DNA from: Tindallia californiensis
GTDB lineage: Bacteria > Bacillota > Clostridia > Peptostreptococcales > Tindalliaceae
Direction: 5' to 3'
Assembly (NCBI RefSeq): GCF_900107405.1
Contig: NZ_FNPV01000005.1
Coordinates: 248,001-312,000, forward strand
Length of the DNA: 64,000 nucleotides
Both the position numbers and the translations under genes were made by a program. The notes beneath the pieces were generated by a model, which saw only the letters and a list, made by a program, of their open reading frames with translations, was not told where the DNA came from and did not search any database. Shown one piece after another: positions 25,805 to 35,050 of the stretch. Numbering within the stretch: the stretch's first letter is position 1; each line of letters starts with the position of its first letter.

Positions 25805-26335
25805 TTATTCTTTCTGATACCAGTCTTTCAGTTTTGCAAGTCTTGGATCTATTTCTGTTGTAGCAACCATATGATCGCATCGACATTCTTCATCCTTCGA
25901 CTCTGTTCCACATCGATTGCGTATTCCTTGACAACCATGGCGGCACAATAGTTTTAAAGGAACTGTTAACAATGCTTGCTCATGAACAACACTCTCTAAA
26001 TCCAGTTGATTATTGCTGTAAAAAATGATTTCTTCATCCCATTGACTATCAGTAGACGAGGATTGCTTACTTTTATCGACTAGCTGAAAGCTCTTCTTAA
26101 CTTTCTCCGACTGACAAACCATTTCTAAGCAGCGCGCGCAACTCATAGTAATTGTAACTGACATCTCCAGATTCATGATAACCGCATCCTGTATTTTTAT
26201 TAGTTGCACACTCGCCTCTATTGGTTGCTTAAAATATACAGGGTCTCCATGATAATCCAGTTTTGGCATATCATACTCATAAAGACATTCTAATGAGTTT
26301 TCTCTACTTCTGAAAAAATCTAATAAAGGAAACAT
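25805..26335 (-). CDS. YceD family (DUF177) protein
   Basis: A 176-residue DUF177 protein with the family cysteine pattern CARCLEMV in the middle and CRHGCQGIRNRCG near the end. YceD is linked to 23S rRNA accumulation and is nearly always encoded just before rpmF, as here (12 bases). The ATG at 26335 (MFPLLDFFRSRE) with AAGGCGG upstream is preferred to a start 69 bases earlier, which would lie on the promoter. Confidence 0.9.
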   Translation of the reverse strand: MFPLLDFFRSRENSLECLYEYDMPKLDYHGDPVYFKQPIEASVQLIKIQDAVIMNLEMSVTITMSCARCLEMVCQSEKVKKSFQLVDKSKQSSSTDSQWDEEIIFYSNNQLDLESVVHEQALLTVPLKLLCRHGCQGIRNRCGTESKDEECRCDHMVATTEIDPRLAKLKDWYQKE

Positions 26336-26365
26336 TCGATTACCGCCTTCTTCATCGACAGAAAG

Positions 26366-26394
26366 ATTATATGGTGAAGAACTGTTTTTGTCAA
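26366..26394 (-). promoter_or_regulatory. consensus sigma-A promoter of yceD-rpmF
   Basis: Perfect TTGACA (26389-26394) and perfect TATAAT (26366-26371), 17 bases apart on the minus strand, between the ackA stop and the yceD start. Confidence 0.9.
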
Positions 26395-26412
26395 GCGTTT
26401 CCACAGGACAAA

Positions 26413-27606
26413 TTAAACAATTGCTTTAGTTTCCCGCGCAATCATCAATTCTTCATTTGTTGGCATCAAAACAATTTTTACCGAAGACCCATCTGTGCTA
26501 ACAATAGTTTCTTTCCCTCTCACTCCATCATTCTTATTGTTATCAATTGTAGCACCTAAAAACGAAAGATTTTTACAAATCTCTTTTCTTGCAATATCAG
26601 AGTTTTCTCCAAGGCCTGCCGTAAATACAATAGCGTCCAGACCACCCATCTCCGCTGCATAAGCACCTATATACTTCGTTACTTTTTTGTAAAAAATTTC
26701 CAAAGCTATTTTTGCTCTCTCATTTCCATCTTGTGCTGCTTCTTCTATATCTCTGAAATCACTACTCACTCCAGAAACCCCAAGAACTCCCGACTTTTTA
26801 TTCATAATATTGTTGACATCACTAATAGACATATCCTCTTTCTCCATGATAAAGGATATGATAGCAGGGTCAATATCGCCACATCTCGTACCCATAACCA
26901 GCCCTTCTAACGGCGTAAAGCCCATTGTTGTATCAATTGATTGTCCATATTGAATAGCCGCCATACTAGCTCCATTCCCTAAATGACATGTAACAATTTT
27001 CAGCTCCTCAAGTGGTTTCCCGAGCAGTTCTGCCGTTTTAATCGCTACATACTTATGAGAGGTTCCATGAAAACCATATCTTCTGATTTTATATTTTTCA
27101 TACAATTCATACGGAAGTGCATACAAGTAAGAAGAAGGCGGCATCGTTTGATGAAACGCAGTATCAAAAACACCTACCATTGGAGTACTAGGCATTATTT
27201 CCTTGCAAGCATAAATCCCCATTAAATTCGGCGGATTATGTAACGGAGCCAAATCAGAGCAATCTTCAAGTGCATCAATTACCTCCTGGGTAATCATAAC
27301 AGAACCGGAAAATTTTTCACCAGCATGCACAACCCGATGCCCTACAGCGTTGATTTCATCCATAGAACTTAATACTCCATAAGTCTTGTCTAATAAAGCA
27401 TCAATCAAAACTTTAATAGCATCTTTGTGATCTTTTAGCTCTGTTTCAATCACTTCTTTTTTTCCATTTGCAGGTTCGTGTTTAACAAAAGATCCTTCTA
27501 ACCCAATTCTTTCTGCAATTCCTTTTGCCAGCAATTCTTCGCCTACCATATTAATAATCTGGTACTTTAATGATGAGCTGCCGCAATTTAAAACCAATAC
27601 CTTCAT
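26413..27606 (-). CDS. ackA: acetate kinase
   Basis: A 397-residue kinase that interconverts acetate + ATP and acetyl phosphate, a main ATP-yielding step in fermentation. Motifs: [13 protein letters not shown] at the N-terminus, [24 protein letters not shown] and [15 protein letters not shown]. The pta gene that usually accompanies it is not adjacent. ATG with GGAGGT upstream; an extended -10 promoter lies just before it. Confidence 0.98.
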   Translation of the reverse strand: MKVLVLNCGSSSLKYQIINMVGEELLAKGIAERIGLEGSFVKHEPANGKKEVIETELKDHKDAIKVLIDALLDKTYGVLSSMDEINAVGHRVVHAGEKFSGSVMITQEVIDALEDCSDLAPLHNPPNLMGIYACKEIMPSTPMVGVFDTAFHQTMPPSSYLYALPYELYEKYKIRRYGFHGTSHKYVAIKTAELLGKPLEELKIVTCHLGNGASMAAIQYGQSIDTTMGFTPLEGLVMGTRCGDIDPAIISFIMEKEDMSISDVNNIMNKKSGVLGVSGVSSDFRDIEEAAQDGNERAKIALEIFYKKVTKYIGAYAAEMGGLDAIVFTAGLGENSDIARKEICKNLSFLGATIDNNKNDGVRGKETIVSTDGSSVKIVLMPTNEELMIARETKAIV

Positions 27607-27630
27607 TCAAAAAACCTCCTATATTCTATT

Positions 27631-27639
27631 ATTATAGCA
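27631..27639 (-). promoter_or_regulatory. extended -10 promoter of ackA
   Basis: The minus strand reads TGCTATAAT: a perfect TATAAT (27631-27636) with an extended TG, about 25 bases before the ackA start. The -35 region is weak. Confidence 0.6.
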
Positions 27640-27790
27640 ATTGAACCAATCTAATGTATTAACATAACAATCATAATAAAAAAACAAGATGATTTCAAGT
27701 TTTTGAAGGCTAAAATATTAAACTGTGGTAAAATATTACCTAACACAACCTGAAAACACCTTAATATCATAAATAAAGGAATGATTGTTA

Positions 27791-29023
27791 ATGAAAGTTT
27801 TAGGACTTATTACTGAATACAACCCGTTTCATAATGGTCACCTATATCATTTAGAAAAATCTAAAAGTATTACAGACTCAGACTATAGCATTGCCGTTAT
27901 GAGTGGTCATTTTATGCAACGTGGGGAACCTGCAATGATCAATAAATGGCTAAGAGCAGAGATGGCTATTAAAAATGGGGTTGATTTAGTTGTCGAACTT
28001 CCGACAGTTTATGCTTGTTCAACAGCTGATCAATTTGCCAGAGGCAGTATAGCGCTTTTAAACAATATGAACATAATAGACCATATTTGTTTTGGAAGTG
28101 AATCTGGTGATATTGACGTGTTTGAAAAAATTAGCAATTTATTAACCGACCCACCAGCATCACTAAACCATTTGGTTAAGCATTATTTGAATAAAGGTCA
28201 TTCCTTTGCCCGTGCTCAGCAATTGGCTATTTCTAATTTTTACCCATCACCTCAAATTAATTCTTTTTTTCAACAGCCAAATAATATTCTTGGCATGCTC
28301 TATATGAAGCATCTAAAGCAATTGAAATCTAGTATTATTCCATATACGATCAAAAGGCTTGGCTCTCCATATCATTCAAAAGAATTAAGCAACATCAGTA
28401 GCGCTACCGGTATTCGTACTCATATTGATGGGGTTGATTCTTTACCAATGATTAAAAGCTCCATCCCTGCTCCCTCATACCAAGTACTAAAAAGATATTT
28501 TTCCGAAAATAAAAACATCGTTAAAACAGAAGACTTGGACCTATTATTAATGGGAATAGTCAAAAGAATGACAATTCATGATTTCAGAAATCTCCCTGAC
28601 GTTACCGAAGGGCTTGAAAACAAATTAAATGATTGTGCTAAAAAAAACAGTTCTTCAATAGATTTTTGTACATGTGTTAAATCTAAAAGATACCCACGCA
28701 CAAGAATTCAACGAATATTAATGCACGCTCTTCTAAATATACAGAAAACAGATACTCATTTATTTCATCACAAAAAAACACCCTCTTACATTCGAGTATT
28801 AGCATTTAATGAAAAAGGTAGATTTTTGTTAAGGAAGTGTAAAGAACTAAGTTCACTTCCCATAATAACAAAAGTAGCCAGTTTTAATTCAAGAAACACT
28901 TCAGAAGAACGGATGTTAGAAATAGATCTCCAAGCAACCGACTTATACCACCTATCACTTCCAAACAGTTATTCAAAAAAAGGTAGACTGGATTATTTGC
29001 AGAGCCCTCTTTTTATAACTTAA
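27791..29023 (+). CDS. tmcAL: tRNA(Met) cytidine acetate ligase TmcAL (YlbM)
   Basis: A 410-residue nucleotidyltransferase-like enzyme that uses acetate and ATP to make N4-acetylcytidine at the wobble base of elongator tRNA-Met. The HxGH-type site is ITEYNPFHNGHLYHL at residues 7-21, followed by VMSGHFMQRGEPAM. The ATG at 27791 is used (AAAGGA ten bases upstream). It is one of only two plus-strand genes in the window and stands back to back with ackA, whose product competes for acetate. Confidence 0.95.
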   Translation: MKVLGLITEYNPFHNGHLYHLEKSKSITDSDYSIAVMSGHFMQRGEPAMINKWLRAEMAIKNGVDLVVELPTVYACSTADQFARGSIALLNNMNIIDHICFGSESGDIDVFEKISNLLTDPPASLNHLVKHYLNKGHSFARAQQLAISNFYPSPQINSFFQQPNNILGMLYMKHLKQLKSSIIPYTIKRLGSPYHSKELSNISSATGIRTHIDGVDSLPMIKSSIPAPSYQVLKRYFSENKNIVKTEDLDLLLMGIVKRMTIHDFRNLPDVTEGLENKLNDCAKKNSSSIDFCTCVKSKRYPRTRIQRILMHALLNIQKTDTHLFHHKKTPSYIRVLAFNEKGRFLLRKCKELSSLPIITKVASFNSRNTSEERMLEIDLQATDLYHLSLPNSYSKKGRLDYLQSPLFIT

Positions 29024-29040
29024 ACAACGACACCCTATTC

Positions 29041-29493
29041 TTAGTTTTGATTCATACGGTGTAGCTCTTTTCGGTTTTCCGAAATAACCTCTAACATTTC
29101 ACGAGCTGTTTCTTCCGCATCTTGTAATAGCTCGTCGGTATATTCTCTAGCACTTTGCTTCATATCCCTAGACGCCTGCTGTGCATGTTTTATTATTTCC
29201 TCAGCTTTCACTCTAGCCATTTTCACAATTTCATCCTCTTCCACTAAACTTTCAGAGTGTTTTCGTGCTTCCTCTATCGTTCGCTCTCCTTCACGTTGAG
29301 CTTCTTGCAATATCCTCTGTCTCTCCTCTTTAATCCATTGAGCTTGCTTCATTTCATCAGGTAAATGTATTCTTATCTCTTTAACAATTTCTAACAATTC
29401 ACCTTTATCAACCATTACTCGATTTGCAAAAGGTATGGTTGACCCACTCTCAATAATATCTTCTAATTCTTCAAGCAACTGCAATACATCCAA
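29041..29493 (-). CDS. coiled-coil protein of ATP-synthase-b/DivIVA-like type
   Basis: A 150-residue, highly charged protein, helical from about residue 50 with dense E/R/K/Q heptads (IKEERQRILQEAQREGERTIEEARK) and no membrane segment. The N-terminal part (VLQLLEELEDIIESGSTIPFANRVMVDKGELLEIV) recurs in clostridial proteins encoded beside coaD and often labelled ATPase or cell-division initiation protein. No catalytic motif is visible, so no function is assigned. The start is TTG with AAGGAGGG upstream, 17 bases after coaD. Confidence 0.8.
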   Translation of the reverse strand: MDVLQLLEELEDIIESGSTIPFANRVMVDKGELLEIVKEIRIHLPDEMKQAQWIKEERQRILQEAQREGERTIEEARKHSESLVEEDEIVKMARVKAEEIIKHAQQASRDMKQSAREYTDELLQDAEETAREMLEVISENRKELHRMNQN

Positions 29494-29510
29494 GGCCGTC
29501 CCTCCTTAAC

Positions 29511-29993
29511 TTATTCTTTTTTAATACCTCGAACTATTTCATGTTCAATAACTTCTGGTACTAGCTCTTTAATACAACCACCTAGTCTGGCCACTTCTTT
29601 TACAACACTGGAGCTTAAGTATGAATACTGACTTTGAGTCATTAAAAACATCGTTTCTATGTTTTTGTTCAGCTTGCGATTCATTAAAGCCATCTGAAAC
29701 TCATACTCAAAATCCGATACAGCTCTCAACCCTTTAATGATTACCTTTGCATTTTTCTCGTTTGCAAAGTCAACTAAAAGGCCTGAATGCGATGCAACAG
29801 TAACATTAGTTAGATTTTGGGTGACTTTCTCTATTAGTTCCACTCTTTTACTTAAAGAAAACATAGGTTTTTTCGCATTATTCGACATGACAGTTACCAG
29901 CACTTCATCATACACAGATGCCGCTCTTAGAATAATATCCAAATGTCCATTCGTAATAGGGTCAAAACTTCCTGGATAAATTGCTACGGTCAT
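29511..29993 (-). CDS. coaD: phosphopantetheine adenylyltransferase
   Basis: A 160-residue enzyme for the penultimate step of coenzyme A synthesis, ATP + 4'-phosphopantetheine to dephospho-CoA. It has [15 protein letters not shown] (the TxGH motif) at residues 5-19 and the late block [17 protein letters not shown]. It sits one base after rsmD, the usual pair. The coaBC gene for the earlier steps is at 45521. Confidence 0.98.
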   Translation of the reverse strand: MTVAIYPGSFDPITNGHLDIILRAASVYDEVLVTVMSNNAKKPMFSLSKRVELIEKVTQNLTNVTVASHSGLLVDFANEKNAKVIIKGLRAVSDFEYEFQMALMNRKLNKNIETMFLMTQSQYSYLSSSVVKEVARLGGCIKELVPEVIEHEIVRGIKKE

Positions 29994-29994
29994 T

Positions 29995-30552
29995 TCAAGG
30001 CCCCTCCTTCCTGTAGTAGGAAATCATACTATCACCATATTTTTTTTGTTTTGCTTGTATGAATGTTTCTATTTTTTTCGAGAGAACTTCTTTCTTGCTA
30101 TGTTCAATAACAATGATACCATCTTTATTCAATAACTCACATTTGCTTATGAACCCTAATGTCGGATTCACAAGTTGTTGCTGATAGGGTGGATCTAGAA
30201 AAATGATATCCGCTTGAATTTTAGATTGATGTAATTGACGAATCGCTAAGCTGACTTCTTGATGAAGTATACTCGCAGAGGTATCTAATCTGGTTTTTAT
30301 TAAATTTTCTTTAATGCATCTCACATGTTCTAGTGACCATTCAACAAAATAAACATGAGCGGCGCCACGGGAAATACATTCTATTCCTAACCCGCCAGAT
30401 CCAGCAAACAAATCAATCACCGTACTGGAAATCACTTTATGCTGGATAGTATTAAAAACTGATTCTTTCACCCTATCTGTAGTAGGTCTGACCTGATCTC
30501 CTTTCGGTGCTTTTATTTTATGTCCTTTAGCAACTCCTGAAATAACTCTCAT
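29995..30552 (-). CDS. rsmD: 16S rRNA (guanine966-N2)-methyltransferase RsmD
   Basis: A 185-residue SAM-dependent methyltransferase. [15 protein letters not shown] opens the protein, [15 protein letters not shown] is motif I, and [11 protein letters not shown] is the catalytic motif IV. Immediately upstream of coaD. Confidence 0.96.
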   Translation of the reverse strand: MRVISGVAKGHKIKAPKGDQVRPTTDRVKESVFNTIQHKVISSTVIDLFAGSGGLGIECISRGAAHVYFVEWSLEHVRCIKENLIKTRLDTSASILHQEVSLAIRQLHQSKIQADIIFLDPPYQQQLVNPTLGFISKCELLNKDGIIVIEHSKKEVLSKKIETFIQAKQKKYGDSMISYYRKEGP

Positions 30553-30602
30553 GTAACATCTCCTGGAATTTTATCATATAAAATGATAAGTCTTTTTTCT
30601 TT

Positions 30603-32234
30603 TTACTCTAAAGATATGATGTAATAGTATAACGGCTGTCCGCCTTCATACACTTCAACTTCAACGTCTTTATATTTTAAATTCATTTGCTTCTGTAGGT
30701 CTTTTGCCTCTTCTAAGGTCGTATCTTCACCATAATAAATAGTCATTATTTCATCTTGTGTTGCAATCATTTTCTCTATTAGTTTTGCGGATACTTCATT
30801 AAGATTTTTTCCAGCAGAACGTATTTCCTTGTCACTTAAGCCAATAATTTCATTTTTAGAGATTGTCATCCCATTAAAACTAGTATCTCGCACCGCATAT
30901 GTAACCTGCCCCGTCTTAACTTCACGAATAGCTTGATTCATTGCTGATTCATTCTCTGTCGGCTTAATATCCGGATTGAAGGCTAGTATTGCAGAAATAC
31001 CTTGAGGAATGGTTTTGGTTGGTATAACTGTTATGCTTTTGCCTGATATCCCTTTCGCTTGATTAGCAGCCATAATAATATTACTGTTATTTGGCATAAT
31101 AAAGATATGTTCTGCATCGATCTTTTCTATAGCGTTTAAAAAATCTTCTGTACTTGGATTCATTGTTTGTCCACCTTCTATGATTACATCGACACAGAAA
31201 TCTTCCATAATACTTTTTAAGCCTTCTCCCATTGCTACAGATATCATCCCATATGGTTTTGAAGAAACATCCTCAGTGGTGGCTTTTTCTCCCTTTGGTT
31301 TGAAATTTTTATGCTGATGCTGGAGTCTCATATTATCAATTTTAATGTCAGTTAAGTCACCAATCTTAAGGGCCTCTTCCAGCACTTTTCCAGGATGATT
31401 CGTATGAATATGTACTTTCATTAATTTTTCATTAGCAACAACTAACATCGAATCACCATGATGTGTGATTTTGGATTTAAAAATTGCTACGTCAGCATCT
31501 TTAGCATTAATGATAAACTCTGTGCAATAACCAAAATGAATTTCTTCCGGATCTATTTCATACAAATAAGGATGCTTCTCCTGCTTATCTTTATTCATAT
31601 CCAGCGCCAAGTCTTTTTCACCAAAAATCCCTTTCAAAGCCCCTTCCATGATCGCTACTAAACCTTTTCCACCAGAGTCTACCACTCCGGCTTCTTTTAA
31701 TACTCTCAACTGATCCGGTGTTCTTTCCAGTGATTCGTTTGCTTTTAGGATAACCAACCTTAAAAACGTTTCAACATTTTCTTCCTTCTCTGCTAGCATC
31801 ATCGCAGCATCTGCACTTTCTCTGGCTACAGTTAAGATCGTTCCTTCTGTAGGTTTCATCACTGCCTGATAAGCCGTATCTGAAGCATTTTTCATTGCCA
31901 TAGCAATATCTTTAACTGTAATTTCTTTTTTTGTTTTTAAGCTCTTAGCAAAACCACGAAACAATTGAGAAAGAATAACCCCCGAATTACCTCTAGCTCC
32001 CATTAATGACCCGTTTGCAACCGCTTCCGCTAATTCATCTATATTTTCAGTCTCACTCTTATTTAATTCCTTGATTGCAGCCTCAACTGTTAATGTCATA
32101 TTTGTGCCCGTATCACCATCCGGAACAGGAAAAACATTTAGAGAATTAATTATTTCCTGCTGGTCTAACAATGTCTGTCTGGCTGAAATCATCATGCTTT
32201 TATAGTTTTTTCCATTAATTGTCTGCGTATTCAA
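30603..32234 (-). CDS. fakA: FakA-like DAK domain protein (YloV)
   Basis: A 543-residue protein with an N-terminal DhaL/DAK2 kinase domain (FPVPDGDTGTNMTLTVEAA; ARGNSGVILSQLFRG; DSGGKGLVAIMEGA) and the C-terminal FakA/YloV domain. FakA phosphorylates fatty acids bound to a FakB (DegV) partner so that host or salvaged fatty acids enter phospholipids through the acyl-phosphate pool that PlsX also feeds. No fakB is in this window. TTG start with AAGGAGGT. Follows asp23 by 17 bases, as in Bacillus (yloU-yloV). Confidence 0.92.
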   Translation of the reverse strand: MNTQTINGKNYKSMMISARQTLLDQQEIINSLNVFPVPDGDTGTNMTLTVEAAIKELNKSETENIDELAEAVANGSLMGARGNSGVILSQLFRGFAKSLKTKKEITVKDIAMAMKNASDTAYQAVMKPTEGTILTVARESADAAMMLAEKEENVETFLRLVILKANESLERTPDQLRVLKEAGVVDSGGKGLVAIMEGALKGIFGEKDLALDMNKDKQEKHPYLYEIDPEEIHFGYCTEFIINAKDADVAIFKSKITHHGDSMLVVANEKLMKVHIHTNHPGKVLEEALKIGDLTDIKIDNMRLQHQHKNFKPKGEKATTEDVSSKPYGMISVAMGEGLKSIMEDFCVDVIIEGGQTMNPSTEDFLNAIEKIDAEHIFIMPNNSNIIMAANQAKGISGKSITVIPTKTIPQGISAILAFNPDIKPTENESAMNQAIREVKTGQVTYAVRDTSFNGMTISKNEIIGLSDKEIRSAGKNLNEVSAKLIEKMIATQDEIMTIYYGEDTTLEEAKDLQKQMNLKYKDVEVEVYEGGQPLYYYIISLE

Positions 32235-32251
32235 AACCGTACCTCCTTAAA

Positions 32252-32608
32252 TTACTTGTGCACGCGCACACCCTGTATGTTGACGTTCACTTTTGTCACA
32301 TCCATTCCTGTCAGGGTTTCAAGATTATACTTTACTTTTTCAATGATATTGTTTGCCACAACAGAAATACGAGTACCAAACTCAATAATAACATACAAGT
32401 CGATTTCTATTTGATTTTCATCAGTATGCACTTTTACCCCTCTACTGGATTGCTCTCTTTTAAAAAGTTCAACTAAACCACCAGCAGCAGTTTTAGTCAC
32501 CATCCCCACTACTCCATAGCATTCCATAGCAGAAAGTCCTGATATCGAAGCAAGAACATGATCATCAATAATGGTCGTACCGTATTGGTTTGTTATTTTA
32601 CCCGGCAT
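32252..32608 (-). CDS. Asp23/Gls24 family envelope stress protein
   Basis: A 118-residue Asp23 (YloU-type) protein: GTTIIDDHVLASISGLSAMECYGVVGM and IEIDLYVIIEFGTRISVVAN are the family blocks. Members are linked to envelope stress or, for YloU, to the FakA neighbour. It is preceded by a good promoter at 32714-32742. Confidence 0.93.
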   Translation of the reverse strand: MPGKITNQYGTTIIDDHVLASISGLSAMECYGVVGMVTKTAAGGLVELFKREQSSRGVKVHTDENQIEIDLYVIIEFGTRISVVANNIIEKVKYNLETLTGMDVTKVNVNIQGVRVHK

Positions 32609-32713
32609 TGTAGTCCCTCCTTGTTATTAGCTAAGAAATGATTTATTCAACATCACCATTTAGGATAAATGATTACGCCAAAATTCAATAGAAATAATTG
32701 GTATTTGCACTAT

Positions 32714-32742
32714 ATAATATATACACATTGTATAGTAAACAA
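32714..32742 (-). promoter_or_regulatory. sigma-A promoter of asp23-fakA
   Basis: Minus strand TTGTTT (32737-32742), 17 bases, TATTAT (32714-32719). It lies in the 241-base gap between thiN and asp23; rpmB, often found divergent from asp23, is not present in this gap. Confidence 0.65.
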
Positions 32743-32849
32743 AGTCATTCTTCAAGATTTATGAATTGACTTGCTCTTCTCAGACATTCCATAGTTAGGT
32801 ATATGGTCATCATTTCTTTTTTGCAAGAATCCCTCATTTTATCTATTAG

Positions 32850-33494
32850 TTATACCGAAATCTGCTTATTTCTAATAGCCAATAATGTAGCATCTTTTAT
32901 TTTCACCTTTTGAATACTTTTTTTCACTACATTACTAACACATAAACTTGTGCCTTGGGATACAGGTTTATCGACAAGTGGATATTCAAAACCTTCCAGA
33001 GAAATTATTCCCGGACCTTCATTCAAAGGAATAAAAGAAACAGTTTCACCTATTTGCCAATGTAGCTCACTATTTTTATAAAGGTACTGTATTTCGAAAT
33101 GCTCATCGATTATTTCTCCTAAGATACCACTATCTGCAATTTTTTTCAAAAGAAAAATATTGCTAACACTGTGATCAATCCTATTACCAATACCTCCTAG
33201 CACCGTTATTCTTTCAGCCTTCAAGTTTATAGCTGCATCAATTGCAATTTCTGTATCTGTATAATCTTTACTAACATCATATTTTTTCACCGAAATGTTC
33301 TGCATCCTAATCCAATCCAAGTCTTTATCATTAACAGAGTCCATATCCCCAACCATTAAGTCTGGTACACAATATATTTCATGCAGATATCTGGCCGCTC
33401 CATCTACACAAATAATATAATTATATTGTGGAGCTATCTCTCTTAAATAGCTTAAACTATATATCTCTCCGTTAGTTACGATAAGAACTTTCAT
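32850..33494 (-). CDS. thiN: thiamine pyrophosphokinase
   Basis: A 214-residue enzyme that makes thiamine diphosphate from thiamine and ATP. Motifs: CVDGAARYL, LMVGDMDSV, DYTDTEIAIDAA and TVLGGIGNRIDHSVSN. Overlaps rpe by four bases at the end of the prkC-rsgA-rpe-thiN run. Confidence 0.95.
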   Translation of the reverse strand: MKVLIVTNGEIYSLSYLREIAPQYNYIICVDGAARYLHEIYCVPDLMVGDMDSVNDKDLDWIRMQNISVKKYDVSKDYTDTEIAIDAAINLKAERITVLGGIGNRIDHSVSNIFLLKKIADSGILGEIIDEHFEIQYLYKNSELHWQIGETVSFIPLNEGPGIISLEGFEYPLVDKPVSQGTSLCVSNVVKKSIQKVKIKDATLLAIRNKQISV

Positions 33495-34159
33495 CTTTCT
33501 TCCTCACTCATCGCAGCAGCTCTTAGGTGCTTGACCGCCTCAGTCGGTTTTGTTGAATTAAAAATAGCCGATCCAGCTACAAAAATATCTGCACCCGCTT
33601 GAGATATTTTATTAATGTTATTTTGATTAATACCACCATCAACTTGTATTTTTACATTCAAACTCTTTTGTTCAATCATTGCCTTTAAGTTTGTTATTTT
33701 CCTCAGTGAGCCATTAATAAACTCTTGTCCACCAAACCCAGGATTAACAGACATTACTAACACCATGTCCAACTGATCTAAAACATACTCCAGCATATGT
33801 TCAGGAGTTGATGGATTTAAAGCTACTCCTACTTTCGCTCCCGTTGATTTAATCTGCTGTATGATGCGATCTAGATGAACACACGCCTCTGCCTGTACCG
33901 TAATCATATCAGCACCTGCTTCAATAAATGTCTCAATATATTTTTCTGGTTCTACTATCATGAGATGAATATCAAAAGGTATTCCTGTTACCTTTCTTAA
34001 TGATTCAATCACTACTGGTCCTATCGTTATATTTGGTACAAATCGACCATCCATAACATCAATGTGTAGCATATCACAACCTGCTTCTTCAACCATTTTT
34101 ATAGATTTATTCAGGTTAGCAAAGTCTGCTGCCAAAATAGATGGAGCAATTAATTTCAT
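33491..34159 (-). CDS. rpe: ribulose-phosphate 3-epimerase
   Basis: A 222-residue TIM-barrel enzyme of the pentose phosphate pathway. APSILAADFANL, HIDVMDGRFVPNIT, FDIHLMI, VNPGFGGQEF and IQVDGGINQ are all present. The ATG at 34159 shares a base with the rsgA stop (TGATG) and is seven bases from GGAGGT; a TTG one codon earlier is less well spaced. Confidence 0.97.
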   Translation of the reverse strand: MKLIAPSILAADFANLNKSIKMVEEAGCDMLHIDVMDGRFVPNITIGPVVIESLRKVTGIPFDIHLMIVEPEKYIETFIEAGADMITVQAEACVHLDRIIQQIKSTGAKVGVALNPSTPEHMLEYVLDQLDMVLVMSVNPGFGGQEFINGSLRKITNLKAMIEQKSLNVKIQVDGGINQNNINKISQAGADIFVAGSAIFNSTKPTEAVKHLRAAAMSEEER

Positions 34160-35040
34160 CAACAGTACCTCCTGTCTGATTTTATTTCTTCTACTATATT
34201 TTGATAATTCTTATAGCGATGTTCCATGATCTCACCATCACTAACCGCTTTTTTGATACTGCAACCAGGCTCTTTTAAGTGAAGGCAAGATAAGAAACGA
34301 CATGAACTTTCTAGGGCTAAAAATTCTTTAAAGTATCGTTTAACTTCTTCATATTTAAGATCACTAGCGTTCAGTGTACTGAAACCAGGAGTGTCAGCAA
34401 TCCAAGTGTCCTCATCTGCCCATAACAATTCCGTAAACCGCGTTGTGTGTTTCCCTCGTTGAATTTTCTCACTAATTTTTCCAGTTTTAAGCTCAAAGCT
34501 TGGATAAAGCTTATTAATTAAAGAGGATTTACCCACTCCAGAAGCACCAGCTAAAGCAGTTGTATTGCCAGCCAAAAAATTTCTTAATGATGCTATCCCA
34601 TCTCCAGATTTTGCACTTATAAAGAAAACAGGGTAACCTATTTTTTCATATCCAGATAAAATTCCATCAAACGTCTCTTTATCTTCTAAATCGATTTTAT
34701 TAAAACAAACTCCTATTTGGTACCTTTGCATTTCCGCTCTAAGTAATATTCTGTCAAGCAAAACAAAGTTTGGAATTGGCTCTTTAACAGAAAACACAGC
34801 CAAAATCTGATCTAAGTTAGATAATGGTGGTCTTAGCATTTCATTTTTCCTTGGTAGAACTTCTTCAACAACTCCTTCTTTCAACTGTTCATTTATTATT
34901 GAATACTTCACCCAGTCACCAGTAATAGGCGTGATTCCCCTTTTTTTCAAAATGCCTCTGCCTTTACAAACCACAACTGACTTATTGTCTTGTACGTAAA
35001 AAAAACCACTTAAAGCTTTAATTATCCTACCTTCTTTCAT
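34159..35040 (-). CDS. rsgA: ribosome small subunit GTPase RsgA
   Basis: A 293-residue circularly permuted GTPase that checks late 30S assembly. An N-terminal OB fold is followed by G4 FNKIDLED, G1 ALAGASGVGKSSLIN and G3 DTPGFST, then a C-terminal zinc knuckle in CRFLSCLHLKEPGCSIKK. Ten bases after prkC. Confidence 0.97.
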   Translation of the reverse strand: MKEGRIIKALSGFFYVQDNKSVVVCKGRGILKKRGITPITGDWVKYSIINEQLKEGVVEEVLPRKNEMLRPPLSNLDQILAVFSVKEPIPNFVLLDRILLRAEMQRYQIGVCFNKIDLEDKETFDGILSGYEKIGYPVFFISAKSGDGIASLRNFLAGNTTALAGASGVGKSSLINKLYPSFELKTGKISEKIQRGKHTTRFTELLWADEDTWIADTPGFSTLNASDLKYEEVKRYFKEFLALESSCRFLSCLHLKEPGCSIKKAVSDGEIMEHRYKNYQNIVEEIKSDRRYC

Positions 35041-35050
35041 ATAAACCTCC

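Noticed and set aside
32609-32849. rpmB (L28) divergent from asp23
   Set aside because: I looked for it because of Bacillus gene order; no L28-like frame is present on either strand of this gap.
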